Program-made: the position numbers and the translations under genes | DNA from: Bradyrhizobium sp. CB1717 | Lineage (GTDB): Bacteria > Pseudomonadota > Alphaproteobacteria > Rhizobiales > Xanthobacteraceae | DNA: 64,000 nucleotides | Direction of reading: 5' to 3' | NCBI RefSeq assembly: GCF_029714325.1 | Contig: NZ_CP121666.1 | Span: forward strand, 8,666,501-8,730,500 | Notes under the pieces: model-generated | What the model saw: only the letters and a program-made list of their open reading frames with translations | Database searches by the model: none | Told to the model about the DNA's origin: nothing | Part shown: positions 17,462 to 25,379 of the stretch, in pieces | How the letters are laid out: each line of letters begins with the position of its first letter | How positions within the stretch are numbered: the stretch's first letter is position 1

Positions 17462-18172
17462 CTATCCGGCCACGCCTTGCGGATCATTCTTGATCAGATA
17501 GCGCAGCAGCAGGACACCGCCACCGAGCTCCCGCACGCTGTCCAGCGTCATCGCAGCAAGCGGCGCGCGCTTGTCGCTGTCCGCTTCCGTCGAGTCGAAC
17601 ACGAAGGGTGCGCCCTTGGCGCCGTCGATCGCGGGGCTGAGGATCAGATTGAATTCGTCGATCAGACCGGCGCGCAGGAAGGCGCCGTTGGCGACGCCGC
17701 CGCCCTCCACCAGCAGCCGTTTCACTCCCAGCTCGTGATTGAGGATGTCGAGCGCCAGCGCCAGGTCGATCTCGGACTTGCCCACGAAGATGTAGGACAC
17801 GCCCTCGCCGCGCAGCCCCGCGAGATGCGAATCCGGCACGCTCTCGGTCAGCACCACCACAATCGGATCGCCGCCGATATCGGAGCGGCCCCAGCCGATC
17901 TTGCCCTGCGCGTCGAGCACCACGCCATAGGTCTTCGCATCGCGCCGCGCGAACCAGTTCTGACGCGGAAAGGTCTCGCCCGACATCGCGGGATAGGGCT
18001 TGCCCTTGGCGAACTCCGAGCCGGTGACGCGGCCGATCACCCAGGCATCGCCGCCGAGCTCCTCGTGGATCTTCTCGAACCAGTCCGTGCCCGCGCCCTT
18101 CGGTCGCCAGCGGCTGGGATGCGTGCGGCCGTCGAGGCTCGAATGCATCAGGCAGATGACATACGGCTTCAT
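17462..18172 (-). CDS. RibD C-terminal/DHFR-type reductase
   Basis: A 236-residue protein of the RibD-C fold. 'MKPYVICLMHSSLDGRTHPS' begins the domain, and 'KRLLVEGGGVANGAFLRAGL' and 'DEFNLILSPAIDG' are the conserved NADPH-binding and C-terminal motifs. RibD itself reduces a pyrimidine in riboflavin synthesis, but stand-alone members act on unknown substrates. No deaminase domain is present. GGAG lies seven bases before the ATG. It is the middle gene of the leftward operon with the amine oxidase and the nitrobindin-like barrel. Confidence 0.9.
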   Translation of the reverse strand: MKPYVICLMHSSLDGRTHPSRWRPKGAGTDWFEKIHEELGGDAWVIGRVTGSEFAKGKPYPAMSGETFPRQNWFARRDAKTYGVVLDAQGKIGWGRSDIGGDPIVVVLTESVPDSHLAGLRGEGVSYIFVGKSEIDLALALDILNHELGVKRLLVEGGGVANGAFLRAGLIDEFNLILSPAIDGAKGAPFVFDSTEADSDKRAPLAAMTLDSVRELGGGVLLLRYLIKNDPQGVAG

Positions 18173-18191
18173 GCAAATCTCCGGATGACGC

Positions 18192-18863
18192 TCACGCCGC
18201 CGTTCCGCTGCCGCCGTCGGCTTTGGCGCGATCGTTGACGATCACCGCGAGCGGATTGAGCTTTGGCGGTGCTACGAGCTGGAGCGTGTTGGCGTCGTGG
18301 TGATTGAACGGCGCGCCGCGGACGAACAACTCGGTCTGGATCAGATAGGTCCAGCTTCCATCGTCGTTGAAGGTGATGTCGCAGCGATAGGAATCCGTGC
18401 GGAAGGCCTGTTCCAGGAAGTCGGTCGAGCAGATCCCGTAAGCGGTATCGCCGCGCTTGGCGGTGACGGAGATCTTCCGGTCATCCGGCGCGGCCTTGCC
18501 CGAGGCCAGCAGCACCTGCCCGCGCGGGATCGCCAGCGTCTGCATGATCAGCCCGGTCGCGGGCTCCCACAGCCAGTAGCCGACCTGGTCGTGGAAGGTG
18601 ATGTCTTCTTCCGGCGTGTTGATGTGGATGTGATAGCGCAAGCCATAGAACAGCTGCGGGCCGTTCGCCTGCGGATCGATCGGGTCCATCCGGACGCGCT
18701 CGATGAAGGTCCGCCGCTCCGGCCCGTCCGCCTTCGGATTGATGTCGATGCCCTTGTCCGCCTGCCACGTGCCGGCAAGACGGCGAAGCGGGCCGAGATT
18801 GGCAAGGGCGTCGGGCGAGACGTCCTCGGGCTCGGTGAAGATGTCGGCGGGAATGGGGAGCAT
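18192..18863 (-). CDS. Nitrobindin-like (FABP/THAP4-type) beta-barrel protein
   Basis: A 223-residue protein. 'LANLGPLRRLAGTWQADKGI' matches the GxWxG-like start of the haem-binding beta-barrel family (nitrobindin, lipocalin-like). 'TFHDQVGYWLWEPATGLIMQ' and 'IPRGQVLLASG' are the conserved central strands. Such barrels bind haem or a hydrophobic ligand; the axial His cannot be assigned with certainty. The ATG at 18863 has GAGG six bases upstream, and the longer frame to 19142 overlaps the divergent kinase. First gene of the leftward operon. Confidence 0.82.
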   Translation of the reverse strand: MLPIPADIFTEPEDVSPDALANLGPLRRLAGTWQADKGIDINPKADGPERRTFIERVRMDPIDPQANGPQLFYGLRYHIHINTPEEDITFHDQVGYWLWEPATGLIMQTLAIPRGQVLLASGKAAPDDRKISVTAKRGDTAYGICSTDFLEQAFRTDSYRCDITFNDDGSWTYLIQTELFVRGAPFNHHDANTLQLVAPPKLNPLAVIVNDRAKADGGSGTAA

Positions 18864-18999
18864 GGGAACCTCGCGTCGTTGCGGGAGGCAGCAATAGCAC
18901 AAGGCCAGCGCAAAACTACTGGGACGGAACCAGAAGCCGTGCCGGACGTTGTCGGCCGTTGAGTCTTCGAAATCCGGGCTCGGTTGGGCAAGGGTGCCC

Positions 19000-21120
19000 A
19001 TGTCACGCGTCGCGGGGAGTTCGGTGCTGTCTGAGAAAGCCGCTCGGCAGTCAACTGATGCAAGCTTCCTCGCCGATGGCGGCGAGCTGGGCGCGATGAT
19101 GCGCGCCCTCGACTGGTCGGACTCGCCGCTCGGCCCCCCCAATCATTGGTCACAGGCCCTCCGGACGACGGTCGGCATGCTGCTGGCGGCGCAAGCCCAG
19201 ATCGTTCTGTTCTGGGGGCCCGATTTTGTCGCGCTCTACAATGATGCCTATGCGCCGGGCATCGGCGCCAATCATCCCCGCGCCCTCGGCCGCCCGGCGA
19301 TCGAGAATTGGGGGGAGCTGTGGGACGATCTCGAACCGCTGCTGGCCGGCGTCCGCCGAACGCGGACAACATTCGCCGCAAAGGACCGCCCCTTCTACGT
19401 CGAGCGTCACGGTTACGGCGAGACGAGTTACTGGGACGTCTCCTATTCGGCCATACCGGATGACGATGGCTCGGTCGGCGGCGTCCTCTGCATCGTCTCC
19501 GAGACCACCGAGCGTGTTCTCGGCGAGACCCAGCTGCGGGCCAGCGAAGCGCGCTACAGGGAGCTCAATACCACGCTCGAACAGCGTGTGGCCGAACGCA
19601 CCGCCGAGCGGCACCTGCTCGCCACGATCGTGGAAACCACCGACGGACAGATTCAGGCCCTCGATCTCGATTACCGCTGGCTCGCCATCAACGCGTCCTG
19701 CGCCGATGCCTATCAGCGCATCTTCGGCAAGCGGCCGAAGGTCGGCGATTCCCTGCACGAATTCCTCGCCGACCGTCCGGAGCATCTTGCTGCGGCCACG
19801 GCGATCTGGAGCCGCGCGCTGGGCGGCGAAGCCTTCACCACAATCGAGGAATTCGGCGATCCCCGCTTCGACCGCCGCGTCTACGAGATGAAGTTCGAGG
19901 CGCTGCGCGCGCCGGATGGCACACGGACCGGAGCGTTCCTGACCGGGATGGACGTGACCGATCGCCTGGAGGAGCAGGCGCGTCTCGCACAGGCGGAGGA
20001 GGCGCTGCGTCAGGCCCAGAAGATGGAGGCCATGGGCCAACTCACCGGCGGCGTCGCGCATGACTTCAACAATCTTCTCACACCGATCGTCGGCCTGCTC
20101 GACAGGTTCCAGCGCAGGGGCATCGGCAGCGAGCGCGAGCACCGCCTGATCGCCGGCGCAGCGCAGGCGGCCGAGCGCGCCAAGACCCTGGTGCAGCGTC
20201 TCCTCGCCTTTGCGCGCCGGCAACCGCTGCAGGCCGTCCCGGTCAATATCAGCCGGCTCGTCGCCGAGATGGGCGACCTGATCTCGAGCACGACCGGACC
20301 ACAGATCCAGGTGACGGTGGACGCGCCCGAAGGGCTTCCCGAGGCGATGGCCGATCCCAACCAGGTCGAGATGGCGATCCTGAACCTCAGCGTGAATGCA
20401 CGGGATGCCATGCCCGACGGCGGCAAGTTGCGCATCTCGGCCAAGGCCCGCACGGTCGAGCGCGCACACACATCGGGACTGATGCCGGGCACCTATGTCT
20501 GCATCGCGGTCGCCGATACCGGCATTGGCATGGACGAGGAGACACTGGCTCACGCCGTCGAGCCGTTCTTCTCGACCAAGGGCGTCGGACAAGGCACCGG
20601 CCTCGGGCTTTCGATGGTCCACGGCCTCGCGTCCCAGCTCGGCGGCGCGCTCACGATCAGGAGTGCCGTGGGGGCCGGGACGACGGTGGAGTTATGGCTG
20701 CCGGTGAGCTACGTGACCCCAGGCGCGATCGACATCATCTCTCGGCCAAAACTGCAGCCGCTTGCCGCCGGCACGGCGCTGCTGGTGGACGACGAACCGC
20801 TGGTGCGCATGAGTACCGCCGAGATGCTGAGCGAGCTCGGCTACAGGGTCGTCGAGGCGGCCTCGGCGGAAGACGCCCTTCAGCGCGTCAGGGAGGGCCT
20901 TCGGCCGAACCTGCTCGTCACCGACCATCTCATGCCGGGCATGAGCGGCACCGACCTCGGCCGCATCCTGCGCGATCAATACCCCGAGCTCCAGATCCTC
21001 GTCGTCTCAGGCTACGCCAACAGCGAAGGCATCACGCCGGATTTGTCGCGGCTGACAAAGCCATTCCGGAGCGACGAGCTGGCGGCGAGCCTTGCGAACC
21101 TCACCAAGGTGGCGCAGTAG
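19000..21120 (+). CDS. Hybrid sensor histidine kinase with PAS domains and receiver
   Basis: A 706-residue cytoplasmic protein with no TM helix. The N-terminal part ('LDWSDSPLGPPNHWSQALRT') is the PAS-like module common in rhizobial kinases. A coiled coil (near 195-220) and a second PAS (about 220-320) follow. The H-box 'GGVAHDFNNLL' puts the phospho-His at about 354; 'ILNLSVNARDAMP', 'DTGIGMDEE' and 'GQGTGLGLSMVHG' complete the kinase. The receiver (about 590-700) has Asp642 in 'LLVTDHLMPGMSG' and the conserved Lys in 'RLTKPF'. ATG 19000 has AAGGG upstream; an earlier TTG at 18949 is less likely. No output regulator is adjacent. Confidence 0.93.
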   Translation: MSRVAGSSVLSEKAARQSTDASFLADGGELGAMMRALDWSDSPLGPPNHWSQALRTTVGMLLAAQAQIVLFWGPDFVALYNDAYAPGIGANHPRALGRPAIENWGELWDDLEPLLAGVRRTRTTFAAKDRPFYVERHGYGETSYWDVSYSAIPDDDGSVGGVLCIVSETTERVLGETQLRASEARYRELNTTLEQRVAERTAERHLLATIVETTDGQIQALDLDYRWLAINASCADAYQRIFGKRPKVGDSLHEFLADRPEHLAAATAIWSRALGGEAFTTIEEFGDPRFDRRVYEMKFEALRAPDGTRTGAFLTGMDVTDRLEEQARLAQAEEALRQAQKMEAMGQLTGGVAHDFNNLLTPIVGLLDRFQRRGIGSEREHRLIAGAAQAAERAKTLVQRLLAFARRQPLQAVPVNISRLVAEMGDLISSTTGPQIQVTVDAPEGLPEAMADPNQVEMAILNLSVNARDAMPDGGKLRISAKARTVERAHTSGLMPGTYVCIAVADTGIGMDEETLAHAVEPFFSTKGVGQGTGLGLSMVHGLASQLGGALTIRSAVGAGTTVELWLPVSYVTPGAIDIISRPKLQPLAAGTALLVDDEPLVRMSTAEMLSELGYRVVEAASAEDALQRVREGLRPNLLVTDHLMPGMSGTDLGRILRDQYPELQILVVSGYANSEGITPDLSRLTKPFRSDELAASLANLTKVAQ

Positions 21121-21146
21121 GCCGCGGGACCGCCGCGCATCAGCTC

Positions 21147-21233
21147 GTAGCCCGCATGAGCGAAGCGATATGCGGGAACGGTAGCCCCCAGAACCTGGAC
21201 AAGACCCGGATGTCGCTTCGCTCATCCGGCTAC
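21147..21233. repeat. Inverted repeat, 'gtagcccgcatgagcgaagc' type
   Basis: Outer arms gtagcccgcatgagcgaagc and gcttcgctcatccggctac enclose a smaller pair (gatatgcggg / cccggatgtc). It lies between the convergent hybrid kinase and the Cys-rich secreted protein genes. It is related in design and partly in sequence to the gtagcccgg elements. Confidence 0.75.
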
Positions 21234-21274
21234 TTGAGTGAACACTGGCCCGGTCAACTACAGCCGCAACTCTT

Positions 21275-21778
21275 TCAACGCCAACCCGCCGCGAGTGCCA
21301 CGCTGCTGCAATACGCCGAGGTCTCACCCGATCGCCAGCCGGTGACGCGTCCCGCCTCTTTGCACTCGTCGTAGCTCTTGTAGTTGCCGACGTTTCGACA
21401 CGTAGCCGAGTACACACCGCCCGTCGCGTTGCAACCGACCCAGGGCTGGTTGCCGGTCTTGAAGCTCGATTGGCAGCCACCGACGCAACTGCCCGTCGAG
21501 CGCTCGAGCTTGGCAAGCTTGGCGGCATCCGACATCGGCGCAGCCGATGCCGTCGAAATCACTGACGGCGTGCCGGAGGCGGGACGGCGCGCTGTCACGT
21601 GATGTGCCGGCCGGTGTGGCCGCACAGCGTGCTCCGGCGCATCGACCGTGACGCCGGGAATCTGGGTGTCCGCAGGTGTCGGTTGAGACATTGCCGTGCC
21701 GCCAAGAGCGCACAACAGCAGTCCGATCGAAGAGACGGCGAGAGCGGGACGCGCAACGAAGCGTGACGACAGCGTCAT
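21275..21778 (-). CDS. Secreted Cys-rich protein of unknown function
   Basis: A 167-residue protein with a signal peptide (MTLSSRFVARPALAVSSIGL..., cleavage near TAMS-QP). A Pro/Ala/His-rich low-complexity middle follows, and then a compact C-terminal domain with six cysteines ('STGSCVGGCQSSF', 'WVGCNATGG', 'SATCRNVG', 'YDECKEAG', 'SAYCSSV'), likely three disulfides. Two ATGs lie six bases apart. AAGGA touches the first (21784) but has good spacing to the second, so 21778 is preferred. I do not recognise the C-terminal domain. Confidence 0.75.
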   Translation of the reverse strand: MTLSSRFVARPALAVSSIGLLLCALGGTAMSQPTPADTQIPGVTVDAPEHAVRPHRPAHHVTARRPASGTPSVISTASAAPMSDAAKLAKLERSTGSCVGGCQSSFKTGNQPWVGCNATGGVYSATCRNVGNYKSYDECKEAGRVTGWRSGETSAYCSSVALAAGWR

Positions 21779-21915
21779 GGCCATGTCCTTCCAGATGCGG
21801 GGACGGCCAATTCCATCCCCGCGCGGAAGGATACTATGCCTCAATTGAAGTTGCATGGAATAATCATGCAACTTGACGTGAATCTACCGCAACTGGCTGA
21901 AGCGCCCGCGCCGCT

Positions 21916-23235
21916 TCAGCCCGCCTTCGCCCCCGTGATGGCCGCAAGCGCCTCGACGAGGCGGTCGAGATCGGCCTCATCGGTGTAGAGCGCCGGCGTC
22001 ACGCGGATGCATTGGCCCTTGGCGACGCCCGCCCGGCGAACCGTCAGGATCTTGTGCGTGTCCCTGAGCTTCGCCACGATGGCGTCGTTGTCGGCCTTGC
22101 TGGTCTTGCCGGCGAGGCGGAAGGACGTGATCGCACCATAGAGGCCGGCCTCGTCCGGCGTCAGGATCTCGAGATCCCTGAAGCCCCTGCTGCGGCTGAC
22201 CCAGTAGTCGCGCAGATAGCGCAGCCGCGCCTGTTTCGCCGCAGCGCCGATCTGCTGATGGAGCTCGACGGCCGTGGGCACCGTCAGCACCGTGGCGAAA
22301 TTGACCGTGCCGGTGTGCACCCGCGAGCGGATGTCGGTTTCCGGAAAGTCCTCGTCGCCGAGGTCGCGGTCGATGGCGGCGAGGCGGTCCTTCTTGATGT
22401 AGAGGAAGCCCACGCCGACCGGCGCGCCGATCCATTTGTGCAGGTTGAAGCCGACGAAATCGACCTCGAGCTCGCTTACCCTGAAGTCCATCTGTCCCCA
22501 GGAATGAGCGGCATCGAGGATGACGTCGATACCTTTCGCCTTTGCCATGCGCGCGATCTCGGCGACCGGCATGATGAGGCCGGTGCGATGACTGACATGG
22601 GTGAGGAGGAGAAGCCTGGTCTTCGGATTGGCCTCGAGCGCGCGCGCATAGGCGTCGAGCACGCCCTGACGGGTGGCCGGCTCCGGCACATCGAATTTGA
22701 CCACGTCGACACCGCGGCGCGCCTTCAGCGCATTCATGGCGTACTGCATCGAATCATAGTCGAGGTCGGCGTAGAGCACGCTGTCGCCGGGCTTCAGCCT
22801 GTTGTAGCCGCTGATGAGCAGCTGCAGCGCTTCGGTGGCACCGCGGGTGAGCGCGATCTCCTCCGGCGCAGCTCCAAGCGCCGCCGCCACCTTGGCCCGC
22901 ACGGCCTCGAAATCCGCGCCTGCGCGCTGCCGCGCGTAATAGGTGTTCTGATAGTTGACCATGTCGGACAGGCGGATGAACTCGCGCCTCACCGGCTCGG
23001 CCATGATGCCCCAGAAGCCGTTCTCCAGATTGACGACGTCAGGCGTCACGGCATAGAGCCCCTTCACGGCCGTCCAATAGGCCTTGTCGGTGGCGATTGC
23101 GGCCACAGGTCCGGTCGGCTGCGGCGGCAGGCCCTCGGCGGCAAGCACCGGCGCCGCCAGCGGCGCGACGGCCGCGGCCGCGAGGCCCTTCAGGATCGAC
23201 CGGCGGTCGGAAAAAATTGTCTTGATCAGTTGCAT
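21916..23235 (-). CDS. Tat-exported PLP-dependent aminotransferase class V enzyme
   Basis: A 439-residue protein. The N-terminus 'SDRRSILKGLAAAAVAPLAA' is a twin-arginine signal, so a folded, cofactor-loaded enzyme is exported. The PLP fold is clear: 'ALTRGATEALQLLISGYNRL', Asp241 in 'VILDAAHSWGQ' and the Schiff-base Lys267 in 'VGFNLHKWIGAPVG'. It is closest in pattern to isopenicillin-N-epimerase-like and cysteine-desulfurase-like class V enzymes. The ATG at 23235 follows GGAGAGTGGAC; extension to 23424 is unsupported. A periplasmic PLP enzyme is uncommon and its substrate is unknown. Confidence 0.9.
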   Translation of the reverse strand: MQLIKTIFSDRRSILKGLAAAAVAPLAAPVLAAEGLPPQPTGPVAAIATDKAYWTAVKGLYAVTPDVVNLENGFWGIMAEPVRREFIRLSDMVNYQNTYYARQRAGADFEAVRAKVAAALGAAPEEIALTRGATEALQLLISGYNRLKPGDSVLYADLDYDSMQYAMNALKARRGVDVVKFDVPEPATRQGVLDAYARALEANPKTRLLLLTHVSHRTGLIMPVAEIARMAKAKGIDVILDAAHSWGQMDFRVSELEVDFVGFNLHKWIGAPVGVGFLYIKKDRLAAIDRDLGDEDFPETDIRSRVHTGTVNFATVLTVPTAVELHQQIGAAAKQARLRYLRDYWVSRSRGFRDLEILTPDEAGLYGAITSFRLAGKTSKADNDAIVAKLRDTHKILTVRRAGVAKGQCIRVTPALYTDEADLDRLVEALAAITGAKAG

Positions 23236-23395
23236 GTCCACTCTCCGCGAAGCGCGGCGAAAGGAGCAGCATTCATTGACCGGGCGATGACAATCCGATG
23301 ATTGCCGGCGACCCCGCACAGGGAATGTGCGTGCATCGTGCGGGCGGTCGCGGGAATGAGGGCCGCTGATCGCGGCCCTCAGCCGAAGGCCGCGC

Positions 23396-23641
23396 TCAAG
23401 CCGCTTCCGACATCGATTTCGCACGCTGCTCGAGCACGCCGATCGTCGACACCAGATTGTCGCGTCGCGCGCGAAGATTGGCCGCGAGCAGCGGATAGGT
23501 CGACTGGTTCACGTCGAACACCCCGGTTCTCGCTTCTTCCTCGAGAATGTCGGTGTTCAGCAGCCGAACACGCCACCACAAATCGGCGATCAACGCATCA
23601 AGCTGGAGTTCACCAGCACCAGAACGGGACACTTCCTGCAT
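23396..23641 (-). CDS. Small hypothetical protein, helical
   Basis: An 81-residue protein ('MQEVSRSGAGELQLDALIAD', 'FDVNQSTYPLLAANLRARRD', ending 'RAKSMSEAA') that looks all-helical, without Cys or a signal peptide. The ATG at 23641 has GAGG seven bases upstream; a longer frame to 23791 has no ribosome site. It is the last gene before the AT-rich stretch and the insertion sequence, so it marks the left border of the accessory block. The function is unknown. Confidence 0.7.
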   Translation of the reverse strand: MQEVSRSGAGELQLDALIADLWWRVRLLNTDILEEEARTGVFDVNQSTYPLLAANLRARRDNLVSTIGVLEQRAKSMSEAA

Positions 23642-23931
23642 CACTTGCCTCAACCTGAAACGGCCACCTCTGCTGGGGCCTGGATTGGTCCCGACTGAGC
23701 AAGCGGAGTGCCAGGAATGGGCGGGCGGGATCTGGTTCAGGAGCGAGCAGCGCGATGGTCGAGCGCCAGTCAGCGCAAACCACGAACTCATATATAATTG
23801 AAATTGCTATATAAATTCAATTTTCGCGGGAGCATCGGCTAACTACGTGCTCCCAACGGTTTCCGCCGAGTGAGCTGCTGCCGGTTTGATGGACACCGAG
23901 ATTAGGTGTTTCATGAAGCCGGAGGTGGGCG

Positions 23932-24222
23932 ATGAAGAGACGGAAGTTCAGTCGCGAGTTCAAGGTCGAGGCGGTTAAGCTGGTTCGGGAACGTGGTGTG
24001 TCGGTGGCGCAAGCCGGCCGTGACCTGGACGTTCATGAGAACGTTCTGCGTAAATGGGTGAAGGAGTTCGGCTCCCACCCGGCGCAAGCCTTTCCCGGCC
24101 ACGGGCAGATGAAGCCGGAGCAGCAGGAGATCGACCGGCTGCGCCGTGAGGTCGCCAAGCTGAAGGCCGAGCGGGATATCCTAAAAAAGGCCGCAGCCTA
24201 CTTCGCGAAGGAAGCGACATGA
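23932..24222 (+). CDS. IS3-family transposase OrfA
   Basis: A 96-residue protein. The N-terminal helix-turn-helix 'KFSREFKVEAVKLVRERGVS' binds the terminal repeats. The C-terminal leucine-zipper-like coiled coil ('EQQEIDRLRREVAKLKAERD') mediates multimerisation, and the protein ends 'ILKKAAAYFAKEAT'. The stop overlaps the orfB ATG (ATGA). The codons CTA AAA AAG before the end form a heptamer for -1 frameshifting into orfB. Confidence 0.96.
   Translation: MKRRKFSREFKVEAVKLVRERGVSVAQAGRDLDVHENVLRKWVKEFGSHPAQAFPGHGQMKPEQQEIDRLRREVAKLKAERDILKKAAAYFAKEAT
24182..24189 (+). other. Programmed -1 frameshift site of the IS3 element
   Basis: The run tAAAAAAG is read as A-AAA-AAG in the orfA frame. A one-base backward slip puts ribosomes into the orfB frame, which is open from here through the orfB ATG at 24219 and beyond. 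This would make the fused OrfAB transposase expected for IS3-family elements. The site and the frames are visible; slippage itself is inferred. Confidence 0.8.
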
Positions 24223-25085
24223 AGTTCGCCTTCGTCGCGAAGCACCGGACGATCTGGCCGGTGGCATGGCTATGCGATGCGCTGGGAGTTTCGCGGTCGG
24301 GCTTCCATGCCTGGCTGAACCGCTCTCCCAGCGCCAGATCCCGCAGCGACGAGGAGCTCGGTGGCAAGGTCAAGGCCAGCTTTGTCGCCAGCGACCGCAC
24401 CTATGGCGCGCGCCGGGTCTGGCGCGATCTGCTCGCCGGTGGGGCTGACTGCGGCCTGCACCGGATTGAGCGGCTGATGCGCCTGCAAGGCCTGCGGGCG
24501 CGGCCGCGACGTCGGCGCTTGCCGAAGGACAGCGACGATCGACAGCTCGAGACCGTACCGGCGAACCTCCTTGACCGGCAGTTCGCCGCCGAACGGCCGA
24601 ACCAGAAGTGGATCGCCGACTTCACCTATCTCTGGACGGCCGAAGGCTGGCTCTACGTGGCGGCGGTGATCGACCTGTTCTCACGCCGCGTGGTGGGCTG
24701 GTCGATGAGTGCCGCCATGACGGCACAGCTTGTGGCGGACGCATTGTTGATGGCCGTCTGGCGACGCGGCAAGCCGGATGCGCTGTTGCATCACTCCGAC
24801 CAGGGCAGCCAATACACCAGCGAGCAGTTCCAGCGCCTGATGGCCGACCATGGCATCGTCTGCAGCATGAGCCGCTCCGGCAATGTCTGGGACAATGCGG
24901 CGATGGAGAGCTTCTTCTCCTCGCTCAAGACCGAGCGTACAGCTAACAAGATTTATCGAACCAGAGACGAGGCACGCGCCGATGTGTTCGACTACATCGA
25001 ACGATTTTACAACACGACCCGCAGGCACTCGACTATCGGCTATCTCAGCCCGGTTGAGTTCGAGCGCAAGGTGGGATTAGCTTAA
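24219..25085 (+). CDS. IS3-family transposase OrfB (DDE integrase)
   Basis: A 288-residue catalytic subunit. An HTH-21-like N-terminus ('DRTYGARRVWRDLLAGG') precedes the rve integrase core. DDE residues are Asp in 'KWIADFTYLWTAEGW', Asp in 'LLHHSDQGSQYTSEQF' and Glu in 'GNVWDNAAMESFFSSLK'. The C-terminus 'TRRHSTIGYLSPVEFE' is typical. It is full length with no frameshift or stop. It is expressed either from its own ATG overlapping the orfA stop or as OrfAB by frameshifting. Confidence 0.97.
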   Translation: MKFAFVAKHRTIWPVAWLCDALGVSRSGFHAWLNRSPSARSRSDEELGGKVKASFVASDRTYGARRVWRDLLAGGADCGLHRIERLMRLQGLRARPRRRRLPKDSDDRQLETVPANLLDRQFAAERPNQKWIADFTYLWTAEGWLYVAAVIDLFSRRVVGWSMSAAMTAQLVADALLMAVWRRGKPDALLHHSDQGSQYTSEQFQRLMADHGIVCSMSRSGNVWDNAAMESFFSSLKTERTANKIYRTRDEARADVFDYIERFYNTTRRHSTIGYLSPVEFERKVGLA

Positions 25086-25115
25086 CCGGGTGTCCGTCAA
25101 ACCGGCAGCAGCTCA

Positions 25116-25379
25116 GAGCTTATGATGGACGCGGCTTGGCGGCCCGCGCCACGGCCGCGCTCTGAGCTGCCCAGCACCAGAGCCAAGCAGGATTGGAGAC
25201 CAGGCTTCGAGACTGGCGCAGGCCCCGAGGGCGGCTCGTTGGCCGACCGCATTGATTGGGATAATGATCGTTGCCGGTCGCCTTGGCTTCTTCGGCGACC
25301 ACGCCCACCTCGCCAAATTCCCAATGCTTCGCAGCCTTTCCGGCGCAACTGCTGGTTTACCGTGGGTAAGCTTTGTGCC
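25116..25379. other. 264-bp gap between IS element and haem-protein gene
   Basis: No confident gene is seen. A plus-strand frame is open from about 25126 and has an ATG at 25264 encoding 39 residues ('MIVAGRLGFFGDHAHLAKFP' to 'LPWVSFVP'). Its TGA overlaps the start ATG of the haem-protein gene (ATGA). This may be the tail of a gene truncated before the IS arrived, or chance. Any promoter for the downstream genes must lie here or inside the IS. No clean sigma70 boxes are obvious. Confidence 0.4.

Larger units (their letters stand above)
23871..25115 (+). mobile_element. IS3-family insertion sequence, intact
   Basis: A 1245-bp element. The terminal inverted repeats start TGAGCTGCTGCCGGTTTGA at both ends and differ only at one base in the first 27 (the next base is T left, C right, then GGACACC). 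It is flanked by a 3-bp direct repeat, GAG (23868-23870 and 25116-25118), the usual target duplication size for IS3. It encodes orfA and orfB with an A6G slippery site between them. All parts look functional. It sits at the left end of the 23.8-32.1 kb accessory block. The subgroup is not assigned with confidence. Confidence 0.95.

Noticed and set aside
16166..18238. A 690-codon plus-strand frame across the amine oxidase and RibD-C genes.
   Set aside because: It spans two well-supported genes on the other strand and has no protein family features.
23828..23854. gggagcatcggctaactacgtgctccc resembles part of 16S rRNA.
   Set aside because: Only about 14 bases match and the flanks are unrelated; it is just a 7-bp inverted repeat before the IS.
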